In this document: positions 36,201-45,704 of the stretch, in pieces
Layout of the letters: every line of letters starts with the position of its first letter
Numbering within the stretch: the first letter of the stretch is position 1
Source: Halomonas sp. HAL1
GTDB taxonomy: Bacteria > Pseudomonadota > Gammaproteobacteria > Pseudomonadales > Halomonadaceae
Assembly: GCF_030544485.1 (NCBI RefSeq)
Contig: NZ_CP130610.1
Coordinates: 496,001-560,000, forward strand
Direction of reading: 5' to 3'
DNA: 64,000 nucleotides
Program-made: the position numbers and the translations under genes
The notes under the pieces: model-generated
What the model was told of the DNA's origin: nothing
Databases searched by the model: none
What the model saw: only the letters and a program-made list of their open reading frames with translations

Positions 36201-36223
36201 AGCTGCACGCTATGAAAGTGTTA

Positions 36224-39070
36224 TTACAACGCCTCGATCTTCGCCCGTTGCTCTTCCAACAACTGTTTGGCAGCTTGGAACTCGGCCAGCTTGCCGCGCT
36301 CTTTATCGACCACCGCAATCGGTGCTTTGGCGATAAAACCATCGTTATCGAGTTTTTTCTCGATGCCGCCGATCAGCTTGTCCTGCTTGTCGATCTCTTT
36401 ACTGAGGCGAGCGATTTCGGCGTCTTTGTCGATGAGATCCGCCATCGGCACCAATACTTCCATATCGCCTACCAACTGTGTGGCTGAGAGCGGGGCATCG
36501 TCTGGGTTTTCAAGCCAAGTGACGCTTTCCAGCTTGGCGAGTTTGGAAAGGAAGTGGCGGTTGCTCTCTAGGCGCTCGGCGTCTTCGGGCTTACCTTTGG
36601 TCAGCAGCACGTCGAGGGGTTTGCCAGGGGCGATGTTCATTTCGGCGCGGATGTTACGCACGGCGATAATGACGCCTTTGAGCCACTCGATATCCAGGCT
36701 GGCCTGCTCATCGATTTTGCTCTCATCGGCTTCTGGCCAAGCTTGCAGCATGATCGATGCGTCGTCACCCATAAACACACCTGCCAGCGGCGAGACGCGT
36801 TGCCAGATCTCTTCGGTGATGTAGGGCATCATCGGATGGGCCAAGCGCAGGATAGCTTCAAGTACGCGCACCAACGTGCGGCGAGTGCCGCGTTTGGCTT
36901 CGGCCGTCGCATTTTCGTCCCACAGTACGGGCTTGGATAGTTCCAAATACCAGTCGCAGTACTCGTTCCAGATGAATTCATACAGCGCTTGGGAGGCGTG
37001 GTCAAAGCGGTACTCGTCCAGCGCCTTGGTGACCTGGGCTTCGGTTTTCTGTAGCTGCGAGATGATCCAGCGGTCAGCCAGGGAAAGCTCAACTTCGTCT
37101 CCGTTAGTGCCGCAATCTTCGCCTTCGGCATTCATCAGCACGTAGCGTGAGGCGTTCCACAGCTTGTTGCAGAAGTTGCGATAGCCGTCCAGGCGGTTCA
37201 TATCAAACTTGATATCACGCCCCGTGGTGGCCTGGGAAAGAAACGTAAAGCGCAGCGCATCGGTGCCGTGGGCTTCGATGCCGTCTTTAAATTCGTCCTT
37301 TGTGGCTTTGGCAATCGCCTTGGCCTGTTTCGGCTGCATCATATTGCCGGTGCGCTTTTCGAGTAGCTCTTCCAGCGTAATACCGTCGATCAAGTCGATA
37401 GGATCGAGCACGTTGCCCTTGGATTTGGACATCTTCTGGCCCTGGCCGTCGCGTACCAAACCGTGCACATAAACCGTCTTAAATGGCACCTCTTTGGTGA
37501 ACTTCAGGGTCATCATGATCATCCGGGCTACCCAGAAAAAGATGATGTCAAAGCCAGTGACCAGCACACTAGAGGGATGGAAGGTCTCAAGCTCTGGGGT
37601 TTTTTCCGGCCAGCCGAGAGTACCGAAGGTCCATAATCCCGAACTAAACCACGTATCGAGTACGTCTTCATCCTGCGTCAGCACGACATCGGGTTCGAGT
37701 GCATGCTTCTCGCGGGCTTCTTCTTCGCTACGGGCAACGTAAACATTGCCTTCCGCGTCGTACCAAGCGGGAATGCGGTGGCCCCACCACAGCTGGCGGG
37801 AAATACACCAATCCTGCAGGTCACGCATCCAGGCGAAGTACATGTTTTCGTAGTTTTTAGGCACGAACTGGATATCGCCGTTTTCCACCGCTTCGATGGC
37901 GGGCTTGGCGAGGCTTTCCACCGCCACAAACCACTGGTCGGTTAGCAACGGCTCAATGACATCGCCAGAGCGATCACCATAGGGCAGGGTGTTGTTAACG
38001 GCTTCGACTTGCTCCAGCAGGCCCAGCGCATCCATATCGGCAACGATCTGCTTGCGCGCTTCAAAGCGGTCAAGCCCTGCGTATTTGGCGGGCAGCGTGG
38101 CGTCTTCGTCGAGCTGGGGTTGACCTTTTAGATTGAAGATCTCAGCTTGCTCAAGAATCGTCGCATCTTTGGAGAGGACGCTGATCAGCAGATGGTTCTG
38201 GCGCTTGCCGACCTCGTAGTCATTGAAGTCGTGAGCCGGGGTGATCTTGACGCAGCCGGAGCCTTTCTCCATATCGGCATGCTCATCCGCCACTACCGGA
38301 ATACGGCGGCCTACCAGCGGCAGTTCGATAAACTTACCGACCAGCGAGGCGTAGCGCTCGTCTTCTGGATTAACCGCCACACCGGTATCACCCAGCAGGG
38401 TTTCCGGGCGAGTGGTGGCGACCACCAGGTAATCCTTGCCATCGGCGGTTTTAACACCGTCCGCTAGCGGGTAGCGGAAGTGCCAGAAGCTGCCTTGCTG
38501 CTCTTTGTTTTCGACTTCCAAATCAGAAATGGCGGTGTGTAGCGTCGGGTCCCAGTTGACCAACCGCTTGCCGCGGTAGACCAGCTTTTCTTCGTGCAGG
38601 CGCACGAACACTTCCTGCACCGCTTTATAGAAGCCGTCGTCCATGGTGAAGCGCTCGCGGCTCCAATCCACGCTGGCGCCCATGCGGCGCAGCTGGCGGG
38701 TGATATGGCCCCCAGACTCTTCTTTCCACTCCCACACCTTGTCGATAAATGCATCGCGGCCAAGGTCGTGGCGGGTCTTGCCCTCTTCAGCCGCTATTTT
38801 ACGCTCGACCAGCATTTGCGTGGCGATACCCGCATGGTCGGTGCCTACCTGCCACAGGGTATTGTTGCCCTGCATCCGTTTCCAGCGCGTCAGGGTATCC
38901 ATGATGGTGTCCTGGAACGCGTGGCCCATGTGCAGGCTGCCGGTCACATTGGGCGGGGGAATCATGATCGAAAAGGGCTCGCCCTGGCCGGAAGGGGCGA
39001 AACGGTTGTCGGCCTCCCAGCGCTCGTACCAGCGGGTTTCGATCTGTTCGGGTTGGTAGGTCTTTTCCAT
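36224..39070 (-). CDS. valS: Valyl-tRNA synthetase
   Basis: A 948-residue class I synthetase, close to E. coli ValS (951) along its length. The HIGH motif is [14 protein letters not shown] (HMGH), the KMSKS loop is [10 protein letters not shown], the editing domain lies between (about 190-340), and the C-terminal coiled coil ends in KIEAL. I chose ATG 39070, which gives [11 protein letters not shown]; the frame extends eight codons upstream without support. In many gammaproteobacteria valS follows pepA and holC; here an MFS gene and a Spy-like gene have been inserted between holC and valS. Confidence 0.97.
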   Translation of the reverse strand: MEKTYQPEQIETRWYERWEADNRFAPSGQGEPFSIMIPPPNVTGSLHMGHAFQDTIMDTLTRWKRMQGNNTLWQVGTDHAGIATQMLVERKIAAEEGKTRHDLGRDAFIDKVWEWKEESGGHITRQLRRMGASVDWSRERFTMDDGFYKAVQEVFVRLHEEKLVYRGKRLVNWDPTLHTAISDLEVENKEQQGSFWHFRYPLADGVKTADGKDYLVVATTRPETLLGDTGVAVNPEDERYASLVGKFIELPLVGRRIPVVADEHADMEKGSGCVKITPAHDFNDYEVGKRQNHLLISVLSKDATILEQAEIFNLKGQPQLDEDATLPAKYAGLDRFEARKQIVADMDALGLLEQVEAVNNTLPYGDRSGDVIEPLLTDQWFVAVESLAKPAIEAVENGDIQFVPKNYENMYFAWMRDLQDWCISRQLWWGHRIPAWYDAEGNVYVARSEEEAREKHALEPDVVLTQDEDVLDTWFSSGLWTFGTLGWPEKTPELETFHPSSVLVTGFDIIFFWVARMIMMTLKFTKEVPFKTVYVHGLVRDGQGQKMSKSKGNVLDPIDLIDGITLEELLEKRTGNMMQPKQAKAIAKATKDEFKDGIEAHGTDALRFTFLSQATTGRDIKFDMNRLDGYRNFCNKLWNASRYVLMNAEGEDCGTNGDEVELSLADRWIISQLQKTEAQVTKALDEYRFDHASQALYEFIWNEYCDWYLELSKPVLWDENATAEAKRGTRRTLVRVLEAILRLAHPMMPYITEEIWQRVSPLAGVFMGDDASIMLQAWPEADESKIDEQASLDIEWLKGVIIAVRNIRAEMNIAPGKPLDVLLTKGKPEDAERLESNRHFLSKLAKLESVTWLENPDDAPLSATQLVGDMEVLVPMADLIDKDAEIARLSKEIDKQDKLIGGIEKKLDNDGFIAKAPIAVVDKERGKLAEFQAAKQLLEEQRAKIEAL

Positions 39071-39174
39071 GGAGAGTCGGCTCACGGCTGGCAAGAAATG
39101 TGAAATTGTATAGCGCGAGAGTATACAGCGTGAGTGCCGGGGTCGTCAGGTGCTACTCACGCTCGTTGTTAATG

Positions 39175-40371
39175 TTAACGGTTGCCGCGCACCGTCTTTA
39201 CAAGGTGCTGATGCGAAGAAAAACCGCGCATGGCGATGAGCCCCAGGATAGGACCCGGCACTAGCCACCAGATCACCGCCAGCGACTGGCTCGACCACAG
39301 CGCGGTAACCAGCGCAATCGAAGGAATGGTGAGCCCAAAGCCGATAGCGTTCATCATCGCCAGCGCTGCCCCCAGACGCTCGGGTGGGGCGGTGGCCGAT
39401 GCCAGCGCTGAAAACTGAGCAGAATCGGCAATCACGCTAACGCCCCATACGCCGAGAAGCGCTAGCAACAGCCAGGGCGATGCGCTGCCCAAAAGCGGAT
39501 AAACCAAACACAACGTGCCCGAGACAGCCAACGCCACGCAGGCTACGCGGTCGCTGCCAATGTGACGGCTCCATTTGCCCGCGAGTACGCAGCCGGGCAA
39601 GCCTAACGCAATAACGGCAAAGCTTAGCCATGGCTGGGCGCCGTTGGCAGCGCCAAGACGTTCCAATTCCCTAGCGACCAGAAACGGCACCAGCGCCCAC
39701 AGCGCATACAGCTCCCAACAATGGCCGAAATAACCTAGCGCGGCGGCGCGAAAACGCGGCTGTTTAAACGCGGCCAGCCCTGCCCAAGGGCGCCCGCTTT
39801 TGGCGGTGGCCGGGAGGTGCGGGCCAACGCCCAGTTTGAAAATCATCAGCGCGGCGATCAGCGCCAACAATGAGGCCAGCAGCAGCGGCCACTGCCAGGG
39901 CAGGTGCAGCGTTAACCCGCGCAGCAGGTGCGGCGAGGCAATGCCCAAAGTCAGCATGCCCACCAGCCAGCCCAGCGCTGCCCCGGCGTGGCTGGGAGTC
40001 CAGCTCACCACCAGTTTCATGCCGAGCGGGTAGATGCCCGCCAAACAGAGTCCCGTCGCAAAGCGCGCTACGGCTGCCAGCGTGACGCTCTCGGCGACGC
40101 CGATAAAGGCGGCGTTGATCAGTGCGCCAAGAACGGCAGAAAACGCAAACAGGTGGCTGGCACGAATTCTGTCAGCAAGGCCGGTGGTGGCGATCAGCAG
40201 CGTGCCGCTAATAAACCCGGCCTGAACGGCGATAGTGAGCAGACCTAAATCGCTTTCGCTGAGGCCCACGGCCTCCTGAAGTGCTAAGCCAACGCCATTA
40301 ACGCTAAACCACAGTGAGGTGCCAAACAGTTGGGCGATAACAATAACGGCTAAAGGGTAGCGCGTGAGCAC
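39175..40371 (-). CDS. MFS transporter
   Basis: A 398-residue major facilitator with twelve predicted membrane segments. The first-half loop 2-3 signature is degenerate (TTGLADRIRASHLF), and the second half begins after a short cytoplasmic loop near residue 195. No substrate-specific motif is recognisable. The start is GTG 40371 with GGAG eight bases upstream. It is divergent from the Spy-like gene and sits between valS and holC. Confidence 0.8.
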   Translation of the reverse strand: MLTRYPLAVIVIAQLFGTSLWFSVNGVGLALQEAVGLSESDLGLLTIAVQAGFISGTLLIATTGLADRIRASHLFAFSAVLGALINAAFIGVAESVTLAAVARFATGLCLAGIYPLGMKLVVSWTPSHAGAALGWLVGMLTLGIASPHLLRGLTLHLPWQWPLLLASLLALIAALMIFKLGVGPHLPATAKSGRPWAGLAAFKQPRFRAAALGYFGHCWELYALWALVPFLVARELERLGAANGAQPWLSFAVIALGLPGCVLAGKWSRHIGSDRVACVALAVSGTLCLVYPLLGSASPWLLLALLGVWGVSVIADSAQFSALASATAPPERLGAALAMMNAIGFGLTIPSIALVTALWSSQSLAVIWWLVPGPILGLIAMRGFSSHQHLVKTVRGNR

Positions 40372-40505
40372 GTTGACGTCTCCATGGATGCGAATAGCGC
40401 GGCAAGGCCCCGCTTATGGTAATCAACAATTTGCCGTTACGACGAATTTTTTGAAAATAGCATTGTCGGACCACAAGACCCGTCAGGATTTCGTCGGGCA
40501 GGAAA

Positions 40506-40517
40506 TACAAATTTGTA
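40506..40517. promoter_or_regulatory. 12-bp palindrome in the Spy-like gene leader
   Basis: TACAAATTTGTA is a perfect palindrome ending 16 bases before ATG 40534, in the 162-base divergent gap with the MFS gene. It could be an operator, but 12-bp AT-rich palindromes occur by chance. Confidence 0.3.
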
Positions 40518-40533
40518 AGTAATTGGAGTCTTT

Positions 40534-40989
40534 ATGCACGTAGCTAAGCTTTTCGTTCCGGCAGTCGCAGCACTGGCATTCAGTGTCCCCGCCATGGCCC
40601 AGCAGATGGGTGGCGGCACCCCAAGCGTCGATGACCAAGTTAATCAACTCGACGAAATGGTGGATCTGGATGAAGGCCAGAAAGAAGAGATGAGCAACCT
40701 CTTGACCCAGATGCAAGATGAAATCAGTGGCAAGGAGCAGGAAGCCCAGCAACTTCAACAGCAACTCAGCGAGCAGGTTAAGCCCGATTACGATGAAGCT
40801 TCCATTCGTGCGGACGCGCAGCGTCTTGGTGACCTAACGGCCGAGATGACCGCTGATAGCGCCATCATACAGTCTCAGATCGAAGGTGTATTCACCCAGG
40901 AGCAGCGTGAACAACTGGATGAGGCCATAGCTCAGCAGCAGGAGCAAATGCAACAACAGATGCAGCAGATGCAGCAACAGGGCGGCTAA
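40534..40989 (+). CDS. Periplasmic Spy/CpxP-like protein with Gln-rich tail
   Basis: A 151-residue exported protein: signal peptide about 1-22 (ending AMA), then long helices rich in Gln and Glu. The helical layout with VDLDEGQKEEMSNLL and VFTQEQREQLDEAI resembles the repeated LTxEQ motif of Spy/CpxP periplasmic chaperones. The last 20 residues are almost only Gln and Met with GG at the end. RBS TTGGAG precedes ATG 40534. It may respond to envelope stress; no Cpx box was found by eye. Confidence 0.6.
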   Translation: MHVAKLFVPAVAALAFSVPAMAQQMGGGTPSVDDQVNQLDEMVDLDEGQKEEMSNLLTQMQDEISGKEQEAQQLQQQLSEQVKPDYDEASIRADAQRLGDLTAEMTADSAIIQSQIEGVFTQEQREQLDEAIAQQQEQMQQQMQQMQQQGG

Positions 40990-41087
40990 GGCGAAGACGC
41001 CTTGCAGGTAATCGAGAGCAGTGATGGAGAGCAGGTCAGGCTGACCGCCTGGCCGCACTGACCGCGATTGCCTAATGCTGTTGATGG

Positions 41088-41104
41088 CCCCGCCAAGTGC
41101 GGGG
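41088..41104. other. GC hairpin after the Spy-like gene
   Basis: CCCCGC (41088-41093) and GCGGGG (41099-41104) form a 6-bp stem with a five-base loop. The downstream plus-strand tail is TCACGTCTTT, poor in T. A weak terminator is possible for the Spy-like gene; holC converges on it. Confidence 0.3.
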
Positions 41105-41138
41105 TCACGTCTTTATGGTATATGGTCTCCCCAGCCAT

Positions 41139-41570
41139 TTACCCCAGCTTATGTGGCACGACCTCATGGCCCATTTCTTTATAGCGCTGCCAGCAGGCGC
41201 GTTTGGCGACCAGCACTTGTTGGTGCTGATTAATGATCTCGGCGATTCGCGCATAGCGTTCTACACCTTCGGGAATGTCGGGGTGTAGATTAAGCAGTGC
41301 GGTCTCTTCCGTGGGCACCGGCAGCTGCTGCCAGCCTAGCGTGATCGGTACGCTGGTGGCCATTTCGCTATCTTCCAGGGCGTGGGGCAAGTAGGCGTCC
41401 GGGCGAAAATTCCACAGCGCGCTATCGGCCTGCTCGGCGAGGGCTCTGTCTTCGCAGTGCAGATGCAGGCGGTAGCCTTTACGCCAGATGGTCTCGGCCA
41501 GTTTGCAGGCAAACTGCAAGCGCGCCTCCAAGGTCGTATCGGGCAGAATATAGAAATCAATACGTGCCAT
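41139..41570 (-). CDS. holC: DNA polymerase III chi subunit
   Basis: A 143-residue protein beginning MARIDFYIL, with GYRLHLHCEDRALAEQAD and SVPITLG in family positions. Chi links the clamp loader to single-stranded DNA-binding protein at the fork. Length matches E. coli HolC (147). It belongs to the pepA-holC-valS neighbourhood, here separated from pepA by ilvE. Confidence 0.92.
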   Translation of the reverse strand: MARIDFYILPDTTLEARLQFACKLAETIWRKGYRLHLHCEDRALAEQADSALWNFRPDAYLPHALEDSEMATSVPITLGWQQLPVPTEETALLNLHPDIPEGVERYARIAEIINQHQQVLVAKRACWQRYKEMGHEVVPHKLG

Positions 41571-41614
41571 CGGCGGCTCCAGCGATTGCAGATAAATGTG
41601 CTACTTACAAACAG

Positions 41615-41639
41615 CGCCGCCGCAAACGTTGCGGCGGCG
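41615..41639 (-). terminator. Strong stem-loop after ilvE
   Basis: CGCCGCCGCAA (41615-41625) and TTGCGGCGGCG (41629-41639) form a perfect 11-bp stem with a three-base loop, 32 bases beyond the ilvE stop on the minus strand. The tail reads CTGTTTGT, only partly T-rich, so termination may be incomplete before holC. Confidence 0.55.
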
Positions 41640-41670
41640 TTGAAAGGTGAAGCGTTGGTTTTAAACCCGC

Positions 41671-42792
41671 TTAAACCAGCTGGGTTAGCCAGCCGTACTT
41701 ATCTTCACTGCGGCCGTACTGCAGGTCGAGCAGTTTGGTACGGATACGCATAGCGATTTCATTGTTGCCGCCCGCGGTGAGCTTGATACGCTCGTTTTCA
41801 GTGACCAGTTCACCTACCGGAGTGATCACTGCAGCTGTGCCGCAGGCAAACACTTCGGTGATCTCGCCGGACGCCGCGCCTTCGCGCCACTCGTCAATGC
41901 TAATCGGCCGCTCTTCTGGCGTTAGACCTTCATCTTTGGCCAGCGTGAGTACGGAGTTGCGCGTGACGCCTTCGAGAATGGTATCGGTCAGGCGCGGGGT
42001 CACCAAACGGCCATCTTTGAAGACGAAGAACAGGTTCATGCCGCCCAGCTCTTCCACCCACTTGTTTTCAGCAGCATCGAGAAACGCGACCTGACCACAC
42101 TGATGAGCTTCGGCCTCTTTCTGTGCTGCTAATGAAGCCGCGTAGTTACCGCCACATTTAGCAAAGCCGGTGCCGCCGGCGGCTGCACGCTTGTAGTTCG
42201 AGGAGAGCCAGATCGACACCGGGGCAATGCCGCCTTTGAAGTACGCCGCGGCGGGAGAGGCGATTACGTAGTAATCGACTTCCTGTGAGGGGCGTACGCC
42301 AAGAAATGCTTCAGAAGCGATCATAAACGGGCGCAGGTAGAGGCTGCACTCATCAGAGGCGCTGGCAGGCGTAGGTACCCAAGTCTGATCCTGGGCGAGC
42401 AGCGCTTTCAGCGAGCCGATGAAATCCTCATCGGACAGTTCCGGCAGCGCTAATCGGCGGGCGCTGCGGCGGAAGCGCTCGGCGTTTTTCTCGGGGCGGA
42501 ACGTCCAAATCGAGCCGTCAGCATGACGGTAGGCTTTGATGCCCTCAAAAATCTCCTGGCCGTAATGCAGCACTGAGGAAGCGGGATCGAGCGTTAATGG
42601 GCCGTAAGGGCGCACCTGATGGCCGTGCCAGTCGGCGTCCACAGTCCAACGAATATGGGCCATGTGGTCGGTAAAGTAGCGACCAAAACCTGGGTTTTTA
42701 AGGATGTTTTCACGGATCTCATCGGCCGTCGGCTGGTTGGACGGCAGTATTTCAAAACGCGATTCTGACTGGTTATCTGAAGCTGTGGGCAC
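41671..42792 (-). CDS. ilvE: Branched-chain amino acid aminotransferase
   Basis: A 373-residue fold-IV PLP enzyme of the longer BCAT type. The PLP Lys is in GTGFAKCGGNYAASL, and the conserved GGMNLFFVF and ACGTAAVITPVG segments are visible. It interconverts Leu, Ile and Val with their 2-oxo acids. The start is GTG 42792 with GGAG about ten bases upstream; the N-terminus MPTASDNQSESRFEI is typical of this subgroup. It lies between pepA and holC on the same strand. Confidence 0.93.
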   Translation of the reverse strand: MPTASDNQSESRFEILPSNQPTADEIRENILKNPGFGRYFTDHMAHIRWTVDADWHGHQVRPYGPLTLDPASSVLHYGQEIFEGIKAYRHADGSIWTFRPEKNAERFRRSARRLALPELSDEDFIGSLKALLAQDQTWVPTPASASDECSLYLRPFMIASEAFLGVRPSQEVDYYVIASPAAAYFKGGIAPVSIWLSSNYKRAAAGGTGFAKCGGNYAASLAAQKEAEAHQCGQVAFLDAAENKWVEELGGMNLFFVFKDGRLVTPRLTDTILEGVTRNSVLTLAKDEGLTPEERPISIDEWREGAASGEITEVFACGTAAVITPVGELVTENERIKLTAGGNNEIAMRIRTKLLDLQYGRSEDKYGWLTQLV

Positions 42793-42893
42793 GGCGTGTT
42801 GTCTCCGCTAGAGCCAGACCCCGAAGGGCAAAAGTAAGCAATGTGTGTAGCACAGCGTGTGCCCAAGGGCAGGGCGCACGCTTATGTGTTCAG

Positions 42894-42930
42894 GTTTAAC
42901 GGTTGCCGCGCTGAAAGGCAACCGTTGAAC
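42894..42930. other. 14-bp inverted repeat between pepA and ilvE
   Basis: GTTTAACGGTTGCC (42894-42907) and GGCAACCGTTGAAC (42917-42930) pair over 14 bp with one G-T pair and a nine-base loop. It lies 28 bases after the pepA stop. The minus-strand tail has no T run, so it may be a 3'-end stabilising structure or a weak terminator. Confidence 0.5.
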
Positions 42931-42957
42931 GAGGGATCGTGATGCCGAGTGGTGATA

Positions 42958-44478
42958 TTAGTCGTCGCTATTTTCTACCTGGGCATCGGTTTCACGGTCC
43001 AGCAGGTACTGGGTTAACAGCCCAACGGGGCGACCGGTGGCGCCTTTTTGCTTGCCTGAGTGCCAGGCGGTACCGGCGATATCCAGGTGTGCCCAGGGGA
43101 AATGATCGGCAAAGCGCGATAAAAAGCACGCGGCGGTAATCGTACCTGCGGGGCGGCCGCCAATGTTGGCCAGATCGGCAAAGTTGGAATCCAACTGCTC
43201 TTGGTATTCATCCCACAGCGGCAGGTGCCAGGCGCGATCCCATGCCCCTTCGCCTGCATCCAGTAGATCCAGCGCTAGGTCGTCGTCGTTGGAGAGCAGG
43301 CCGGTGGCGTGATGGCCCAGGCCGACAATTACTGCGCCGGTAAGAGTGGCGATATCGACCACGCTGGCGGGAGTAAAGCGCTCGGCGTAGGTCAGCGCGT
43401 CGCACAGTACCAGACGGCCTTCGGCGTCGGTATTGAGTACTTCGACGGTCAGCCCTTTTAGCGTTTTGATGATATCGCCGGGCTTGGTGGCGCGGCCGTC
43501 GGGCATGTTTTCGGCGGCGGCGACGATAAACACCAGATTGAGCTTCGGCTTGATATTCAACACTGCTTTGACGGTGCCGAATACGCTGGCAGCGCCGCAC
43601 ATGTCGAATTTCATTTCGTCCATGCCTTCGCCGGGCTTGAGCGAAATACCGCCGGTATCAAAGGTTATGCCTTTGCCGATCAGCACATGTGGGGCTTCAT
43701 CGACGTTGTCGGCGCCTTGGTACTTCATAACGATCAGGCGTGTCGGTTCCTTACTGCCGCGCCCTACAGAAAGCAGCGAGCCTGCACCCAGGGCTTCCAG
43801 CGCTTCTTCATCGAGAATGTCGACCTCAAGTGCGCCCTTTGAATCGCGGCCCAGCTGCTCTGCCTGATCGGCTAAATAGCGAGGCGTACAGATATTGGCA
43901 GGCAGGTTGCCCAAGGTGCGCGTGTAATTGATGCCTTGACCAATCGCGTTGCCTATTAAGGCGCCCTGCTTAACCTGCGAAACCGCGTCGGCATCGCTGA
44001 TCATTAACGTCAGCTTGGCTAGGCTGAGGGCCGGGGCGGGCGATGATTTGAACTGATCAAAGCGATAAATGGCCCGCTCAGCCGCTTCCATCACCTTGCG
44101 CGCTTTCCAGGCCGGGTCGCGGTCGGCGAGAGGCACATCGCCGAATACCACGCTCGCTTCATCGATAGGCAGTTTGACTAACGCTGCCATGGCCGCATCC
44201 AGCGCCTTGATGAAGGCGGCTTCCTGGCATTTTTCGGGCTCACCCAAGCCCACTAGCAAGATGCGCTCAGCGCCCAGGCCCGGTGCAAAGGGCACCAATT
44301 GCACATTGCCCAGCGCGGCGTCAAAGTCACCGCGTTCCAGCAATTGGCCAATCAGGCGCTCGCTGGCGTCGTCCAGTTTGGCAACGGTGGGCAGAAGATC
44401 GCTACCTTTGAAAACCGGTACCAAAAGGCAGGCCGTTTCGGTTTTGGCCGGGTTCGCAGTCTGAACGGAAAATTCCAT
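42958..44478 (-). CDS. pepA: Cytosol (leucyl) aminopeptidase A
   Basis: A 506-residue M17 aminopeptidase that removes N-terminal residues from peptides and, in E. coli, also binds DNA at carAB and in Xer recombination. The M17 signature NTDAEGRLVL is present, along with metal ligands in GKGITFDTGG and KFDMCGAASVFG. The N-terminal macro-like domain covers about 1-160. Length equals E. coli PepA (503) closely. It is divergent from lptF, the usual gammaproteobacterial arrangement. Confidence 0.96.
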   Translation of the reverse strand: MEFSVQTANPAKTETACLLVPVFKGSDLLPTVAKLDDASERLIGQLLERGDFDAALGNVQLVPFAPGLGAERILLVGLGEPEKCQEAAFIKALDAAMAALVKLPIDEASVVFGDVPLADRDPAWKARKVMEAAERAIYRFDQFKSSPAPALSLAKLTLMISDADAVSQVKQGALIGNAIGQGINYTRTLGNLPANICTPRYLADQAEQLGRDSKGALEVDILDEEALEALGAGSLLSVGRGSKEPTRLIVMKYQGADNVDEAPHVLIGKGITFDTGGISLKPGEGMDEMKFDMCGAASVFGTVKAVLNIKPKLNLVFIVAAAENMPDGRATKPGDIIKTLKGLTVEVLNTDAEGRLVLCDALTYAERFTPASVVDIATLTGAVIVGLGHHATGLLSNDDDLALDLLDAGEGAWDRAWHLPLWDEYQEQLDSNFADLANIGGRPAGTITAACFLSRFADHFPWAHLDIAGTAWHSGKQKGATGRPVGLLTQYLLDRETDAQVENSDD

Positions 44479-44624
44479 GACGGCTCCAACAAGACAAGCA
44501 GCGAGGGAATCGGGATAATGCCCCGTTGCTTTTGATTGTGAAAAGGGACTGAGAATAATTTGTTTAGTGTACCCAAGCCATTCGCTTATTGCATGGCATC
44601 CTGCACGACTAGCCGGAGAGCGCG

Positions 44625-45704
44625 TTGATTTTATTTCGATATCTAACTCGCGAAGTGTTACTCACCATGTCGGCGGTCGCTGGCATCCTGTTGCTGGTGA
44701 TCATGGGCAGCCGCTTTATCCGCTATTTTTCGGACGCAGCGGAAGGCGATATTCCGGTCACCATGTTAGGCAGCCTCATGATGTTTCACCTGCCCGGCTT
44801 TATGGAACTGATTTTACCGCTGTCTTTTTTTCTGGGCATCCTGCTGGCCTATGGGCAGCTCTACATGAACAGCGAGATCACCGTGATGGTCGCTTGCGGG
44901 ATGAGCCCTACGCGGCTGTTGAAAGTGACTCTACTGCCCGCCAGCGTGGTGGCGGTGCTGGTCGGTATTTGCAGTCTGTGGCTGACGCCCTATGGCGCGC
45001 TGCAAACTGAAACCGCGCTGGAAGAGCAGCGTAGCCGCCTGGACGTTTCCGTTCTGGCGCCGGGGCGCTTTCAGGAGTTTGGGGGTGGTCGTACCGCTTA
45101 CATTGGTGGCTTTTCCAGCGATGGCACGGAAATGCAGGATGTGCTGGTGCACGAGCAGAACCAGTTGGGTGATGAAGGCACCCATGACTACGTGACCCGC
45201 GCTGCATCGGGCTTTCAGGAAACGCGGCTTGAAACCGGTAGCCGCTTTCTGGTGCTGGATGACGGCGAGCGTTACGGGGTGACGCCAGGCGATAAGAGCG
45301 CCGAGCGGCTCACCTTTGAGCGCTATACGCTGCGCCTGGGGCTAAATCGTGACCGGCAGGAGCTCGATTCTCTGGAGTACGCGACCACGCCCGCGCTATG
45401 GAATAATCCAAGCCCCCGCGCCCAGGCTCAATGGCAGTGGCGTGCGGGGCTGCCTTTAATGGTCTTTGTACTGGCCTTAATGGCGCAGCCGCTTTCCCGT
45501 GTCAATCCTCGCCAGGGGCGCTTTGGCAAACTGCTGCCCGCGGTCTTTTTATACGTCGCGTATCTCAGCCTGCTGCTGGCGGTGGTCGATGCGGTTGGCA
45601 GCGGTACTTGGTCCAGTATGCTGGGTGTGTGGCCGGTACATGGGCTGTTCTTAGGGTTGGGCCTGCTAATGCTGTGGCGCTCGCAACGTAAGGGGATGCG
45701 CTAA
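44625..45704 (+). CDS. lptF: LPS export ABC transporter permease LptF
   Basis: A 359-residue inner membrane subunit of LptB2FG, which extracts LPS from the inner membrane and pushes it onto the LptC-A-D bridge. Three N-terminal and three C-terminal membrane segments flank a periplasmic beta-jellyroll domain (about 120-265). The start FRYLTREVLLTM is the family pattern. The start codon is TTG 44625 with GGAG upstream. Its TAA overlaps the lptG ATG by one base. Confidence 0.95.
   Translation: MILFRYLTREVLLTMSAVAGILLLVIMGSRFIRYFSDAAEGDIPVTMLGSLMMFHLPGFMELILPLSFFLGILLAYGQLYMNSEITVMVACGMSPTRLLKVTLLPASVVAVLVGICSLWLTPYGALQTETALEEQRSRLDVSVLAPGRFQEFGGGRTAYIGGFSSDGTEMQDVLVHEQNQLGDEGTHDYVTRAASGFQETRLETGSRFLVLDDGERYGVTPGDKSAERLTFERYTLRLGLNRDRQELDSLEYATTPALWNNPSPRAQAQWQWRAGLPLMVFVLALMAQPLSRVNPRQGRFGKLLPAVFLYVAYLSLLLAVVDAVGSGTWSSMLGVWPVHGLFLGLGLLMLWRSQRKGMR

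Noticed and set aside
39175..42911. Identical 16-mer TTAACGGTTGCCGCGC at 39175-39190 and 42896-42911
   Set aside because: One copy encodes the end of an MFS gene and the other is half of a hairpin; a 16-base match in 64 kb is near chance expectation.
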